DNA of 59,225 nucleotides, taken from Meishania sp964351985. GTDB lineage: Bacteria; Bacteroidota; Bacteroidia; Flavobacteriales; Flavobacteriaceae. The DNA lies in contig CAYGPR010000022.1 in assembly GCA_964351985.1 (NCBI GenBank), positions 1 through 59,225 of the forward strand, in the 5' to 3' direction. The notes beneath the pieces are model-generated. The model was given only the letters and a program-made list of their open reading frames with translations. It was not told the origin of the DNA and did no database searches. Positions 8,031-16,691 of the stretch are shown here, piece by piece; position 1 is the stretch's first letter, and each line of letters opens with the position of its first letter. The translations under genes and the position numbers were made by a program.

Positions 8031-8063
8031 CTAAAAAATCCTGTCATTGTTCATGACAGGATT
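8031..8063 (-). terminator. greA terminator
   Basis: An 11-bp stem AATCCTGTCAT/ATGACAGGATT (8037-8047 and 8053-8063) with loop TGTTC. On the minus strand it runs into a six-base T-run. It lies between greA and the HIT gene. Confidence 0.85.
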
Positions 8064-8085
8064 AAATATAAAGATTAAAACTTTT

Positions 8086-8562
8086 TTATGCTCTGGTTAT
8101 CTCTAAAATTTCGAATTTCAAAGTGCCGTTGGGAACGGTAATTTCGGCAACCTCGCCAACTTTTTTTCCCAAGAGTCCTTTTCCTATGGGCGAACTAACC
8201 GAAATTTTTCCTGTTTTCAAATCAGCCTCGCTCTCGGCGACCAAAGTATATTTCATCTCCATACCATTGTTCTGATTCTTCAGTTTAACCGTAGATAGTA
8301 CCAACACCTTCGAGGTATCCAATTGTGATTCGTCTATCAACCGGGCATTCGCCATGACTTCTTCCATTTTCGAAATTTTCAGTTCTAACAAACCTTGGGC
8401 CTCTTTTGCGGCATCATATTCGGCATTTTCCGAAAGATCGCCCTTATCGCGTGCCTCGGCAATGGCCTGGGAAGCCTTTGGACGCTCGACATCCCGTAGA
8501 TGATTCAGTTCGTCCTTCAGTTTTTTTAGTCCCTCTGGGGTATAATAGGATACGTTACTCAT
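8086..8562 (-). CDS. greA: Transcription elongation factor GreA
   Basis: 158 residues, the usual length. The N-terminal coiled coil begins SYYTPEGLKKLKDELNHL and carries the acidic tip residues in the AEYDAAKEAQGLLE region. The C-terminal FKBP-like domain shows the conserved SPIGKGLLGKKVGEVAEI and VPNGTLKFEILEI. GreA stimulates RNA polymerase to cleave backtracked transcripts. It is transcribed alone from a promoter with a TATATTTG -7 box at 8639-8646 and ends at the terminator at 8031-8063. Confidence 0.96.
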   Translation of the reverse strand: MSNVSYYTPEGLKKLKDELNHLRDVERPKASQAIAEARDKGDLSENAEYDAAKEAQGLLELKISKMEEVMANARLIDESQLDTSKVLVLSTVKLKNQNNGMEMKYTLVAESEADLKTGKISVSSPIGKGLLGKKVGEVAEITVPNGTLKFEILEITRA

Positions 8563-8638
8563 AACTTCCTCGTTTTATAAATAGGAAAATCCCCTGAATG
8601 AACCGCGTAAACTCGGTTTTTTTAGAGAGGATTTAACG

Positions 8639-8646
8639 CAAATATA
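8639..8646 (-). promoter_or_regulatory. Bacteroidota -7 box for greA
   Basis: The minus strand reads TATATTTG, a perfect TAnnTTTG match followed by C, about 75 bp before the greA ATG. No convincing -33 element is visible at the standard distance. Confidence 0.5.
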
Positions 8647-8695
8647 CATATTTTTTGTCCAATTTTGTCCTAGATTTTCTCAAAAGACATCGTCA

Positions 8696-9133
8696 ATGAA
8701 GCGCATTTCGTATCTACTTCTCGCAGTTTTTATGATTTCTTGTAGTAAGGAAGTTACGAATCGAAATCCCTATTTACAAGAATTGGGATTTCGTTTTGAT
8801 ATCAATCTCAGCCTACCCCTTTACAGCCCATTGACCAACCCCGGAAGTCCTGTTTATATATCCAATCAAACGGTCGGTACCCGAGGTGCATTTGTTATGA
8901 ATACGGGCTTTGACCAATTCAGGGTTTTTGAAGCGAGCTGCCCGAATCATGCCCCAAATGACTGTTCTACCATGATTATCGAAGGCCAGAGTGCCATCTG
9001 CGCCTGTGACGACTTCGAGTACAGCCTTTTCACCGGACAGTTCTTGAACCGGCCAGATGATGGCAAGCGATACTATGATTTATTGGAGTATCGAGCAACC
9101 TCAAGCGGTAATGTAGTGGTGATTTCGAATTAG
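8696..9133 (+). CDS. Lipoprotein with a degenerate Rieske-like domain
   Basis: 145 residues. The N-terminus MKRISYLLLAVFMISC is a lipoprotein signal with the lipidated cysteine at residue 16 (MISCS). The middle contains a cysteine-rich arrangement, ASCPNHAPNDC followed about ten residues later by CACDDFEYSLFTGQ. This parallels the two loops of Rieske [2Fe-2S] proteins (CxH, then CPCHGSxFDxxTG), but the second motif lacks its histidine. It is therefore likely a structural relative that does not bind a normal cluster, or one that uses other ligands. It is probably periplasmic and membrane-anchored. It lies convergent to the TonB receptor gene, with 12 bp between the ends, and the partner is unknown. 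Confidence 0.7.
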   Translation: MKRISYLLLAVFMISCSKEVTNRNPYLQELGFRFDINLSLPLYSPLTNPGSPVYISNQTVGTRGAFVMNTGFDQFRVFEASCPNHAPNDCSTMIIEGQSAICACDDFEYSLFTGQFLNRPDDGKRYYDLLEYRATSSGNVVVISN

Positions 9134-9145
9134 GTCACATAGCAC

Positions 9146-11386
9146 TTAAAACCGTAACGTTGCCCCTATCAAAAAGTTAATGCCTGCCTGTGGATAATAT
9201 CCGGCTCCTTCAACCGTCGTAATTGTACCGGGATTGGAAAAATCGTCATCAAAGGTGAAAAAATACCCATTGGAAACATATTGGGCATCGAAAACATTGT
9301 TGACCAGACCGGAAAATGTAATGCTCTCGAAGAAAGTATCCATCTCGATTACATATTGAACATTGAGGTCAGTCTGAGAATAGGCTTCCAAAACGGAACT
9401 ATCCGAATCGATATTCCCCATATACTGCTTGCCCACATATTTCGTTAACGCGGAAATTTGAAGGTTTTCTTTGGGCATATATGTCATTCGGTTTCCAAAA
9501 ATGATGTTCGGGGAAAAAGCGATATTAGTATTTCCCAGATTTTGGAGTATCCCATCCCTTTGAAAAACGAAATCCCTATTCTTATTGGTGCTCAAGGCAA
9601 TATTCGGACTTATAGTAAACCGTGGTCCCAATTTGAGGTTCGCGTCGATTTCAAGTCCGGTACGAAAGCTATCACCCACATTCGCCCGCAACGGAGCACC
9701 GACATCGTTCAGTTCTCCGGTCAACACCAACTGGTCTTTGTAACCCATAAAATATCCGTTCGTACTCACTTGAATCTTTTCGGAAACATAACGCCAGCCC
9801 AGTTCAAAATCATTGAGACGCTCAGGTTTGGGACTACCGTTTTCATAATCGTTTCTATTAGGTTCTCTATTCGCAACCGCGAAACTGAAGTAGAAATTGT
9901 TGTTTCGGTCAAAGTCGTAGGTTATTCCCGCTTTCGGATTGAAAAAATTGAAAGTATCGTCAACGATACCTGTATCGACCCCATTTGCTCGATACCCAAC
10001 GGTTCTATATTGTAGGTCTCCAAAAAGTTTCCATTTTTCGTCGAGGGTATAATTTGCCTTGGCAAATATGTTGAAATCGGTTTTTTCGGAAGTATCGGCG
10101 TAATAACGATCTCGAAAATTACCCGAAGCCGAAAAACGCGCCCAAACGACCTCGCCAAAGTGGTCACCTTCATATTCGTTATAACCCCCACCTAGAATAA
10201 CATCTAGCTTTTCACTTGCGTACGATGCGGAAAAAACGGTGCCGTAAAAATCGTTATCAAGCCAGCGTCTTCTAATATAGTCGGTCGAGGTTATTTCGCT
10301 TCCGTTCAGCGTAAAATCTTCCCGGCCTATAAAATTTAGCTGCGAGTCATCTGAAAATAATACATTGGTAGTATACCAATCATCAACATATTCTTCAAAA
10401 AACCCTTTTCCTTTTGTATAGTGCAGGGCGATATTGGTGCTCCAAGTATTCGACAGTTTTTCGTTCCATAACAATTGGGCGTGGTTTTGTTTGTAATTGT
10501 CTACTTGATCTCCATAAAAGCCTTCGAAATTGCCGTCGTCATCGAACTGAAGCCCTGCTGGATTATAGGTTCTGTCCGTGGCCAAAGTAGCGGCGTCAAT
10601 TCCGAACCATGACTGGTAGGTGATTTCATGACCCCCAAAAAGAAGTACTTTTATGAGTGTATTATCATCTTTATAAGCTCCCTGTAAAAAATAGGAATCC
10701 AGTTCAGAAGATGCCCTATCTACGTATCCATCGGAAGTGATCCGCGATAGCCGACCCGATATTTCTATGTGATCTTTGAGCAGGCCCGTGCTGAACTTAA
10801 GATTATTCCGTAACGTATTAAAACTGCCATAGGAACTCGAGAGTTGACCAAAGGCCTCTTCCGAAATTCCTTCTGTCAAAAGATTCAGGCTTGCACCAAA
10901 GGCCCCTGCGCCATTTGTTGAAGTACCTACACCTCGTTGTAACTGCAAACTTTCGGTCGAGGAAGCAAAGTCGGGCATATTGACCCAAAACGTACCGTGT
11001 GATTCAGAATCATTGTACGGTATACCGTTTATGGTCACATTGACGCGAGTCGCATCACTGCCCCGCACCCGGATACCGGTATACCCCACTCCGGCACCGG
11101 CATCTGAAGTCGTAACTACCGATGGTAAAAAGTTCATAAGAATTGGAATATCCTGACCTAGATTTCGAGGGGCGATTTCCTCTTTTCTTAAGTTAGAAAA
11201 GGTTACGGGAGATTCTTTGGTAGCGCGAATGGCAGAGACTAGAACTTCATCGAGCACAACTTCTTTTCCTTCTAAAGAATCAGTTGTTCGTTCTTGGGCC
11301 GAAAGGCCCAATGCCAGCCCGAAAAGGGCCAAAATTGTGAATATAGTTTTAATGCGATGTTCCGTATTGTTCTTAAACCGTCGCAT
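9146..11386 (-). CDS. TonB-dependent receptor under TPP riboswitch control (putative thiamine receptor)
   Basis: An outer membrane receptor of 746 residues from the ATG at 11386, which gives a clean signal peptide ending LGLSAQ; the frame is open to 11443. The N-terminal plug begins with a TonB-box-like VLDEVLVSA and contains RNLGQDIPILMNFLPSVV, GIRVRGSDATRVNVTINGIP and LQRGVGTSTNGAGAFGASLN, typical of TonB plug domains. The rest forms the 22-strand barrel, ending in the aromatic GATLRF. A TPP riboswitch lies in the 5' leader, so expression should fall when thiamine pyrophosphate is abundant. Together with known TPP-regulated outer membrane receptors in Bacteroidota, this points to uptake of thiamine or its phosphates or precursors. 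There is no transporter gene directly next to it. Confidence 0.9.
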   Translation of the reverse strand: MRRFKNNTEHRIKTIFTILALFGLALGLSAQERTTDSLEGKEVVLDEVLVSAIRATKESPVTFSNLRKEEIAPRNLGQDIPILMNFLPSVVTTSDAGAGVGYTGIRVRGSDATRVNVTINGIPYNDSESHGTFWVNMPDFASSTESLQLQRGVGTSTNGAGAFGASLNLLTEGISEEAFGQLSSSYGSFNTLRNNLKFSTGLLKDHIEISGRLSRITSDGYVDRASSELDSYFLQGAYKDDNTLIKVLLFGGHEITYQSWFGIDAATLATDRTYNPAGLQFDDDGNFEGFYGDQVDNYKQNHAQLLWNEKLSNTWSTNIALHYTKGKGFFEEYVDDWYTTNVLFSDDSQLNFIGREDFTLNGSEITSTDYIRRRWLDNDFYGTVFSASYASEKLDVILGGGYNEYEGDHFGEVVWARFSASGNFRDRYYADTSEKTDFNIFAKANYTLDEKWKLFGDLQYRTVGYRANGVDTGIVDDTFNFFNPKAGITYDFDRNNNFYFSFAVANREPNRNDYENGSPKPERLNDFELGWRYVSEKIQVSTNGYFMGYKDQLVLTGELNDVGAPLRANVGDSFRTGLEIDANLKLGPRFTISPNIALSTNKNRDFVFQRDGILQNLGNTNIAFSPNIIFGNRMTYMPKENLQISALTKYVGKQYMGNIDSDSSVLEAYSQTDLNVQYVIEMDTFFESITFSGLVNNVFDAQYVSNGYFFTFDDDFSNPGTITTVEGAGYYPQAGINFLIGATLRF

Positions 11387-11547
11387 TGAACTGCTTGATA
11401 AACAAACAGTACTAAAATTGATAATTGAATAGAGCAGTTTCATCCGTACTAAAAATTTAGTGCGAATAAAAGGGGCTATTATTCTAAGTTAATATTTGAT
11501 TTTTGTTGCCTACTAAGCTTTTAAAGCGCAACATTGTAGTACCTAAT

Positions 11548-11648
11548 GGCGATTATCGCCTCCCTTGGCGGCATTACCCGCCCAGGTTCATTGGGTATGA
11601 TCTCAGCTTTGTCCTGAACTAGTTTCAAGACTTGGCACCCCTTTGAGA
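11548..11648 (-). promoter_or_regulatory. TPP (THI-box) riboswitch
   Basis: Read on the minus strand, the region carries the conserved THI-element blocks in order: AAGGGGTGCC near 11634-11645, GCTGAGATCATACCC near 11592-11608, GAACCTG near 11583-11589, and GGGTAATGCCGCCAAGGGAG down to about 11560. Immediately downstream is a small hairpin GGCGATAATCGCC (11548-11560) without a T-run, so control may be translational or act through a longer leader. A TACATTTG -7 box sits just upstream, placing the transcript start at the riboswitch edge. Confidence 0.93.
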
Positions 11649-11653
11649 TAGTG

Positions 11654-11661
11654 CAAATGTA
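11654..11661 (-). promoter_or_regulatory. -7 box of the thiamine-regulated receptor
   Basis: The minus strand reads TACATTTG followed by C, a perfect TAnnTTTG match. It ends about 6 bp before the first conserved part of the TPP riboswitch, which is the expected geometry for a leader starting with the aptamer. Confidence 0.55.
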
Positions 11662-11773
11662 AGTCGGAGGTTTCATATTTCATAGGCTTTGCCTACAAAT
11701 ATTTAACGGTTCATTGTAATCGATATTCGACAATTATCCGTATCTATATCAAGTCTTTTAGCGACAGCTACTT

Positions 11774-14248
11774 ATGAACGACAAATCTAAAAATAGATTT
11801 ACGGTAAAGATCATGTTGAGTTATCTTGTACTGTGTGCTTTGGCCTTGGTCTCGGGCTACTTTATCTATACAGAAATTCAGGTATTCATGTCGAACGATA
11901 CCGCAGAAGAAACCGATGTAAAACTTCTTAAAACCGGTACCCTTGTCACGGAACTCTATAAGGCCGAAAGCCTTTCCAAATTGGCGTTGAACAGTAATGC
12001 GGATAATAATTTTCTTTCCTACGCCCAAAAAATAGATTCCATTCGAACCTCCATTGATTCGCTGAAATTGCTTACCCAAGGGGAATACCAAAAGAGTTTA
12101 TTGGATAGTCTTCAAGTTTTATTAGGACAGAAAGTTTCGAACAACAGTGAACTTCGCAAGTTGAAAAAGCAGAAAATAACCGATAACTCTTTGGACAAGG
12201 CCTTGAAGGAATTCGATAAGATAAAAGAGTCATTTGGAAAGTTTTCGCCAGAGAGCATGTCCGCCGATTTTGACAAATTAACGCCCAACCAGCAAAAAAT
12301 ACTTACGGAATATGCGAATATATTAAGCAAGAATGCACCCAAAAATCAAGATGGAACAGCAGATAGCGAATATGTAGACTCGATTTTAACCGCCTCTAGG
12401 GTCATGTTGGAAAAAGCCAAACTCAAAGATTTCCGTTCGCAGCAGTCCCTCGCACAGAAAGAATTGGAGGTCAACAGAAATGACCTCGAACTTTCGCGAC
12501 AGTTACAGAACATAATTGCCGCTTTTGAGCAAGAAATTATGTTCAACACCTATGAGGACAATCAAAACAGGCAATTGGCTATGCGAAGAACGATGCGCTT
12601 GGCAGGCATCACCGCACTTTTAGGATTTATCATCGTTGCGATTTTCACCCTTTTAATAAACCGTGATTTTTGGAAGGTGCAGGTCTACCGCCAAAAACTC
12701 GAAAAAGAGAAGAAATATTCCGAGTCTTTATTAAAAAGTAGAGAACAGCTCATCTCGACCGTGAGCCATGACCTGAGAACGCCACTGAATACGATTACCG
12801 GCTATACCGAACTAATGGAAAATACAAGCATTACCGACAAGCAATCGCGTTACCTAAAAAATGTTAGATCCGCTTCGGAATATGTAGGCAATCTGGTCAA
12901 TGACCTCTTGGATTTTTCCAAATTGGAGGCCGGGAAGTTAAATACCGAAAAAGTTCCTTTTATTGCGGCCAATCTTATTCAGGAAACCGCCGAAAACGTC
13001 GAGGCTCTCTATCGGAACAAAAACCTAAAACTTCAATTGGAAATTGATCCGGAGCTTGAAAAAACAGTGGCAGGCGACCCTTTTCGGATCCGTCAAATTC
13101 TGACCAATCTTTTGGGCAATGCCTTCAAGTTTACAGAAGAAGGTTCCATTACCGTAAAAGCAGAAACGATCGGAGGTAGTTTTTCCAAAAAATTCACCCT
13201 TAAGTTAAGTGTAATCGATACGGGAATCGGTATTCCTCAAGAAAAACAAGATTTGATTTTCAAAGAATTTACCCAGGCCGATCACTCTACCGAGAAAAAG
13301 TTCGGCGGATATGGTCTTGGCCTGACCATTTCGAAAAAATTGGCCGAGTTGCTTAACGGATCATTGCATTTGGAAAGCAAAGAAGATCAAGGTAGTACCT
13401 TTACACTACAGATTCCATTGGAAATAACGAACAAAGCTGTCGCCACCAAAGAAAAAACCGAATATTTGGTCCCTAAATTGAAAATGTTGATCATCGATGA
13501 CGATACGGCACTTCTGGGTATGTTAAGTGAACTTGCCGAAAGTATGGGTATTACAGCGCATACCTTTTCTAACTTTTTGGCCATTAAAGAAGATTCCCAC
13601 TTGGCTTATGATATTGTCTTGACGGATATTCAAATGCCGCAAGTCACCGGGTTCGAAGTGCTAAAAATATTGAAATCGGGTAAATACGACCATTATACAA
13701 ATCAACCGATCATAGCCATGACCGGAAGGCGAGACCTCGATACCGAAGCTTACATCGCATTAGGGTTCGCCCAAGTTCTTCAAAAACCTTTTTCGAAAGG
13801 AGAGCTTATAGGGATGCTCAATATGTTAGGGATCAAAACGGAAAAAGCGCCTAAAAAAATGGCTGTCAAAAAGGATAAGGAAACGGCATCACATATATAC
13901 AGTCTCGAAATAATAAACTCCTTCTTGGGTGATAATGAAGAAGCCGTATATGAGGTTTTGCAAACTTTTTTGAGCGATACCAACACGAATATGTATTTGC
14001 TATCAGAGGCTGTAAACACTGCCGATTACGCACAAATCAACAAAGTAGCTCACCGTATGCTGCCCATGTTCCGACAACTAAAAGTAAATTCTACGGTACC
14101 TATTCTAGAAAAACTGGAAATCGCCAACTGGAAGATTATGAACCGAGGACAGTTGCTAGATGCATTTCAAAAAATAAAATTAGGGGTATCAGAACTGGTA
14201 TCAGCGTTGAACGAGCGCTTGGCTACAAGTCCAAGTTATAATGGTTGA
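11774..14248 (+). CDS. Hybrid sensor histidine kinase / response regulator with HPt domain
   Basis: 824 residues. A transmembrane helix at about 13-33, an extracytoplasmic, coiled-coil-rich region to about 270, and a second helix at about 272-295 precede the kinase. The phospho-accepting His at about 332 lies in STVSHDLRTPLNTITGYTEL. The ATPase domain has NLLGNAFKFTEEG, DTGIGIPQEKQDLIF and GYGLGLTISKK. A receiver domain follows (KMLIIDDDTALL, acceptor Asp near 617 in VLTDIQMP, lysine in QKPFSKGE). A C-terminal HPt domain has its histidine near 760 in NKVAHRMLPMF. This is a complete internal phosphorelay. The output partner is very likely the convergent sigma-54 regulator, whose 3' end overlaps this gene by 26 bp. 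Confidence 0.92.
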   Translation: MNDKSKNRFTVKIMLSYLVLCALALVSGYFIYTEIQVFMSNDTAEETDVKLLKTGTLVTELYKAESLSKLALNSNADNNFLSYAQKIDSIRTSIDSLKLLTQGEYQKSLLDSLQVLLGQKVSNNSELRKLKKQKITDNSLDKALKEFDKIKESFGKFSPESMSADFDKLTPNQQKILTEYANILSKNAPKNQDGTADSEYVDSILTASRVMLEKAKLKDFRSQQSLAQKELEVNRNDLELSRQLQNIIAAFEQEIMFNTYEDNQNRQLAMRRTMRLAGITALLGFIIVAIFTLLINRDFWKVQVYRQKLEKEKKYSESLLKSREQLISTVSHDLRTPLNTITGYTELMENTSITDKQSRYLKNVRSASEYVGNLVNDLLDFSKLEAGKLNTEKVPFIAANLIQETAENVEALYRNKNLKLQLEIDPELEKTVAGDPFRIRQILTNLLGNAFKFTEEGSITVKAETIGGSFSKKFTLKLSVIDTGIGIPQEKQDLIFKEFTQADHSTEKKFGGYGLGLTISKKLAELLNGSLHLESKEDQGSTFTLQIPLEITNKAVATKEKTEYLVPKLKMLIIDDDTALLGMLSELAESMGITAHTFSNFLAIKEDSHLAYDIVLTDIQMPQVTGFEVLKILKSGKYDHYTNQPIIAMTGRRDLDTEAYIALGFAQVLQKPFSKGELIGMLNMLGIKTEKAPKKMAVKKDKETASHIYSLEIINSFLGDNEEAVYEVLQTFLSDTNTNMYLLSEAVNTADYAQINKVAHRMLPMFRQLKVNSTVPILEKLEIANWKIMNRGQLLDAFQKIKLGVSELVSALNERLATSPSYNG

Positions 14249-15593
14249 TTCGATTATAAAGTGTTTTTCGGGTAACCTGTAATAATTTGGCCGCTTTCGA
14301 TTTGTTATAATTGGTCTTCTGAAGCGCTTTTATTATCTGGTCTTTCTCGAATTCCGATTTTTTAATATGCTCGGGTGCCTCGGCCTTTCCATTAGCCCCT
14401 AAGACTTCTTTTGGCAACGCGGAAATCTGGACTTCATCGCCCACGGTCAATAAAACGGCACGTTTAATTACGTTCTGAAGTTCCCTTAAATTTCCCGGCC
14501 AGTGATATTGTCGAAAAGCATCCCAGACTTCGGTGCTAAACCCGTGAACGTCTTTGTTCAAATTGACATTCGATTTCGTAAGAAAATAATCTGCGAACAA
14601 CATGAGGTCTTCAAAACGTTCTTCCAAAGAGGGAATTTGAATTGAAAACTCGTTCAATCGATGGTAAAGATCTTCACGAAACGTGCCTTTTTCAACGGCA
14701 TCGTTCAAATCTTCGTTGGTAGCCGTTATAATCCTGACGTCTACATTGACCTCTTTGGTGCTTCCAACCCTTTTTATCTTTCTTTCCTGTAAAGCCCTCA
14801 ATAGCTGTATCTGATTCTCGTACGATAGGTTTCCTACCTCATCCAAAAATAAAGTCCCGCCGTTCGCAGCTTCAAAATTTCCGATCTTATCTTCAACGGC
14901 CCCGGTAAAGCTTCCCTTTATATGTCCGAAAAACTCACTTGCCGCCAATTCTTTGGGAATCGCACCACAATCGACCGCGACGAAATTGAAATCCTTACGA
15001 TTACTATTGTCATGGATTGCCTTGGCGGTAACTTCTTTCCCTGTACCGCTTTCCCCGGTGATCAAGACCGACATATCGGTCGGGGCGACCAATTGTATAT
15101 ACTCTTCAAGTTTCTTGGAAGCATCACTGACTCCGATAACAATTTTTCCATCCACATGACCTGCAGTACCGATAGACTTCTTTAAGGGATCTTCCGTTTT
15201 TTTAACAGAAGTATCTGGCACTACAACCTCGGTTACCGATGTAAGTGCCTTTTCGATAATCGTAACGATGTCGTCGGGTGTAAAGGGTTTCGATATATAG
15301 TCGTAGGCCCCTTTTTTCATGGCATTTACAGCGGTACCTACCTCAGCATAGCCCGTCATCACGATAACAGGCGTGGTGGGGTTCTTTTCTTTGATTTCCG
15401 ACAGCAACTGAATACCGTCATAATCCGGTAACCGCAAGTCTGTCAATACAAGATCATAAGCGGTACTATTGAACTTCGTCTTGGCATCAGGGCCGCTAAA
15501 ACTTGTTTCTACCTCATACCCTCTCTTTGTCAAAAACCTTTGGAGCATTTGGCAAAAAGCGGCATCATCTTCAATAATCAAGAGGTTTGGCAT
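14223..15593 (-). CDS. Sigma-54-dependent response regulator (NtrC family)
   Basis: 456 residues. The receiver domain spans residues 1-120 with acceptor Asp52 (VLTDLRLPD) and the conserved lysine in YISKPFTPDD. The AAA+ domain spans about 145-375 with Walker A GESGTGKE, the sigma-54 contact loop as GSFTGA (not the usual GAFTGA), Walker B GTLFLDEVG, and the arginine-finger region ending WPGNLRELQN. A Fis-type helix-turn-helix is at the C-terminus (TNYNKSKAAKLLQVTRKTLY). It should activate RpoN promoters on phosphorylation. Tail-to-tail overlap of 26 bp with the hybrid kinase makes them a likely cognate pair. I did not find a convincing -24/-12 promoter nearby, so the targets are unknown. Confidence 0.94.
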   Translation of the reverse strand: MPNLLIIEDDAAFCQMLQRFLTKRGYEVETSFSGPDAKTKFNSTAYDLVLTDLRLPDYDGIQLLSEIKEKNPTTPVIVMTGYAEVGTAVNAMKKGAYDYISKPFTPDDIVTIIEKALTSVTEVVVPDTSVKKTEDPLKKSIGTAGHVDGKIVIGVSDASKKLEEYIQLVAPTDMSVLITGESGTGKEVTAKAIHDNSNRKDFNFVAVDCGAIPKELAASEFFGHIKGSFTGAVEDKIGNFEAANGGTLFLDEVGNLSYENQIQLLRALQERKIKRVGSTKEVNVDVRIITATNEDLNDAVEKGTFREDLYHRLNEFSIQIPSLEERFEDLMLFADYFLTKSNVNLNKDVHGFSTEVWDAFRQYHWPGNLRELQNVIKRAVLLTVGDEVQISALPKEVLGANGKAEAPEHIKKSEFEKDQIIKALQKTNYNKSKAAKLLQVTRKTLYNRINHYNLDL

Positions 15594-15986
15594 AAACTTT
15601 CTTCTGTACTCAAACGTATTTAAAAATCCCCAAATCGAATCGAAACGTTCGATTAGGCTAAGTATCTACGTAAAAATACCATAAGAAAGCTATTTGCCCC
15701 CTAAAATTTTCATAAAATCGATGAGAAAATCCCGTCTTTATAAGGCTTACAAAAGTATTTTATCCTTAAAAAAAGTTAACCGATGAGAAGTCGGGGTTCG
15801 ATTTGAAGAAAAAAGGGACTTATTATCTATGTTAGATTCCTTACCCGTGAGACCCCTACGAAAAGGTCGGGGTTAATTAGTCAAATACAATCGAAAGTTG
15901 AAACCTTTGAAAGTGGACAAACCCTTCTACTGCGCTCAGGATTAATTCAATTACGTATTCCAAAAAAAACAGGAATACTATTTCAT
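15594..15986. other. Gene-free stretch between the regulator and the first PepSY-like gene
   Basis: About 390 bp with no credible coding frame. It must contain the promoter of the sigma-54 regulator near 15600-15750, but no clear box is visible. Near 15922-15940 it contains a CTACTGCGCTCAGG copy of the GAGCGCAGT-type repeat found elsewhere in the window. Nothing else recognisable was seen. Confidence 0.5.
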
Positions 15987-16021
15987 TAAAATAGAAAGGG
16001 GCTGCTTTCGCAACCCCTTTC
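15987..16021 (-). terminator. Terminator after the 103-aa PepSY-like gene
   Basis: Stem GAAAGGGG/CCCCTTTC (15994-16001 and 16014-16021) with an inner TGC/GCA pairing. On the minus strand it is followed by TATTTT. It lies 41 bp past the stop codon. Confidence 0.65.
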
Positions 16022-16061
16022 TGACCAAACCAACTTGATACAAAACAAATAACTCAAGTTA

Positions 16062-16373
16062 TTACATTTCAATCCAGTTTCCGTTCTCGTCAGCATACAA
16101 AGTACCTGCAGTACCATCTTCTAGAGATACTTCCAACTTGTATTGCTTTGATTCGTTAACGTAAGCCTTGTCGATTTTAGCTGTTGGGTAGTTCTGCGAA
16201 ACGGCGGCAGTTACAGCTTCTGGCAATTCTTCTGCAGCGATTTCAGAGAAATCGTCCTGAGCAGCCACAACTTCAGTAGCGTCAGCAACTTCAGTTTGAA
16301 CTTCTTCAGCATCTTGTGCGAATGCAGTTAAACTTCCTAAAGACAATGCTAATACAAAAACTAATTTTTTCAT
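16062..16373 (-). CDS. Secreted PepSY-like protein, 103 aa
   Basis: The signal peptide MKKLVFVLALSLGSLTAFAQ is followed by an acidic, Ala/Glu/Val-rich linker (residues 21-50) and a C-terminal alpha/beta unit of about 55 residues. That unit contains LPEAVTAAVSQNYPTAKIDK, YKLEVSLEDG and LYADENGNWIEM, matching the PepSY-like repeat of small Bacteroidota exported proteins. The likely location is the periplasm, and the function is unknown. It is a paralogue of the next gene: the C-terminal 55 residues and the last six (GNWIEM) are nearly the same, but the linker here is short. Each paralogue has its own terminator and is probably transcribed alone. Confidence 0.8.
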   Translation of the reverse strand: MKKLVFVLALSLGSLTAFAQDAEEVQTEVADATEVVAAQDDFSEIAAEELPEAVTAAVSQNYPTAKIDKAYVNESKQYKLEVSLEDGTAGTLYADENGNWIEM

Positions 16374-16600
16374 GATTTTCTTTTTTAATTATTAATTAAA
16401 CTCCATTGATACATTGAAATAATAGTACCAAAAATTAATTTTTATGTAACTATTTAATTATCAAATATTTATGGAATAATACAAAAATTCGGAGTGTGTA
16501 ATTATGAGTACCGATACCTTAATCTGTGTAGAATCTATACAACAAGAGTTTGTAATCTAATTTGACATTTGGTCATGGTATCAACTGAGCTAAAACTCAT
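16374..16600. other. Intergenic region upstream of the 103-aa PepSY-like gene
   Basis: An A/T-rich region with no coding frame. It should hold the leftward promoter of the downstream gene. A TTTTTGG stretch near 16432 (minus strand) lies in a plausible -33 position but the -7 box is not clear. Confidence 0.4.
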
Positions 16601-16642
16601 ATAAAACAAAACACCTCGACTTCAGGGGAAGTCGAGGTGTTT
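16601..16642 (-). terminator. Terminator after the 158-aa PepSY-like gene
   Basis: A perfect 15-bp stem, AAACACCTCGACTTC with its complement (16609-16623 and 16628-16642), with loop AGGG. On the minus strand it is followed by TGTTTTA. Confidence 0.85.
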
Positions 16643-16691
16643 AGATTCAAAAACTAAATTTCTCTTAGTCTCTTCTTAATAAGCCTTAGGC

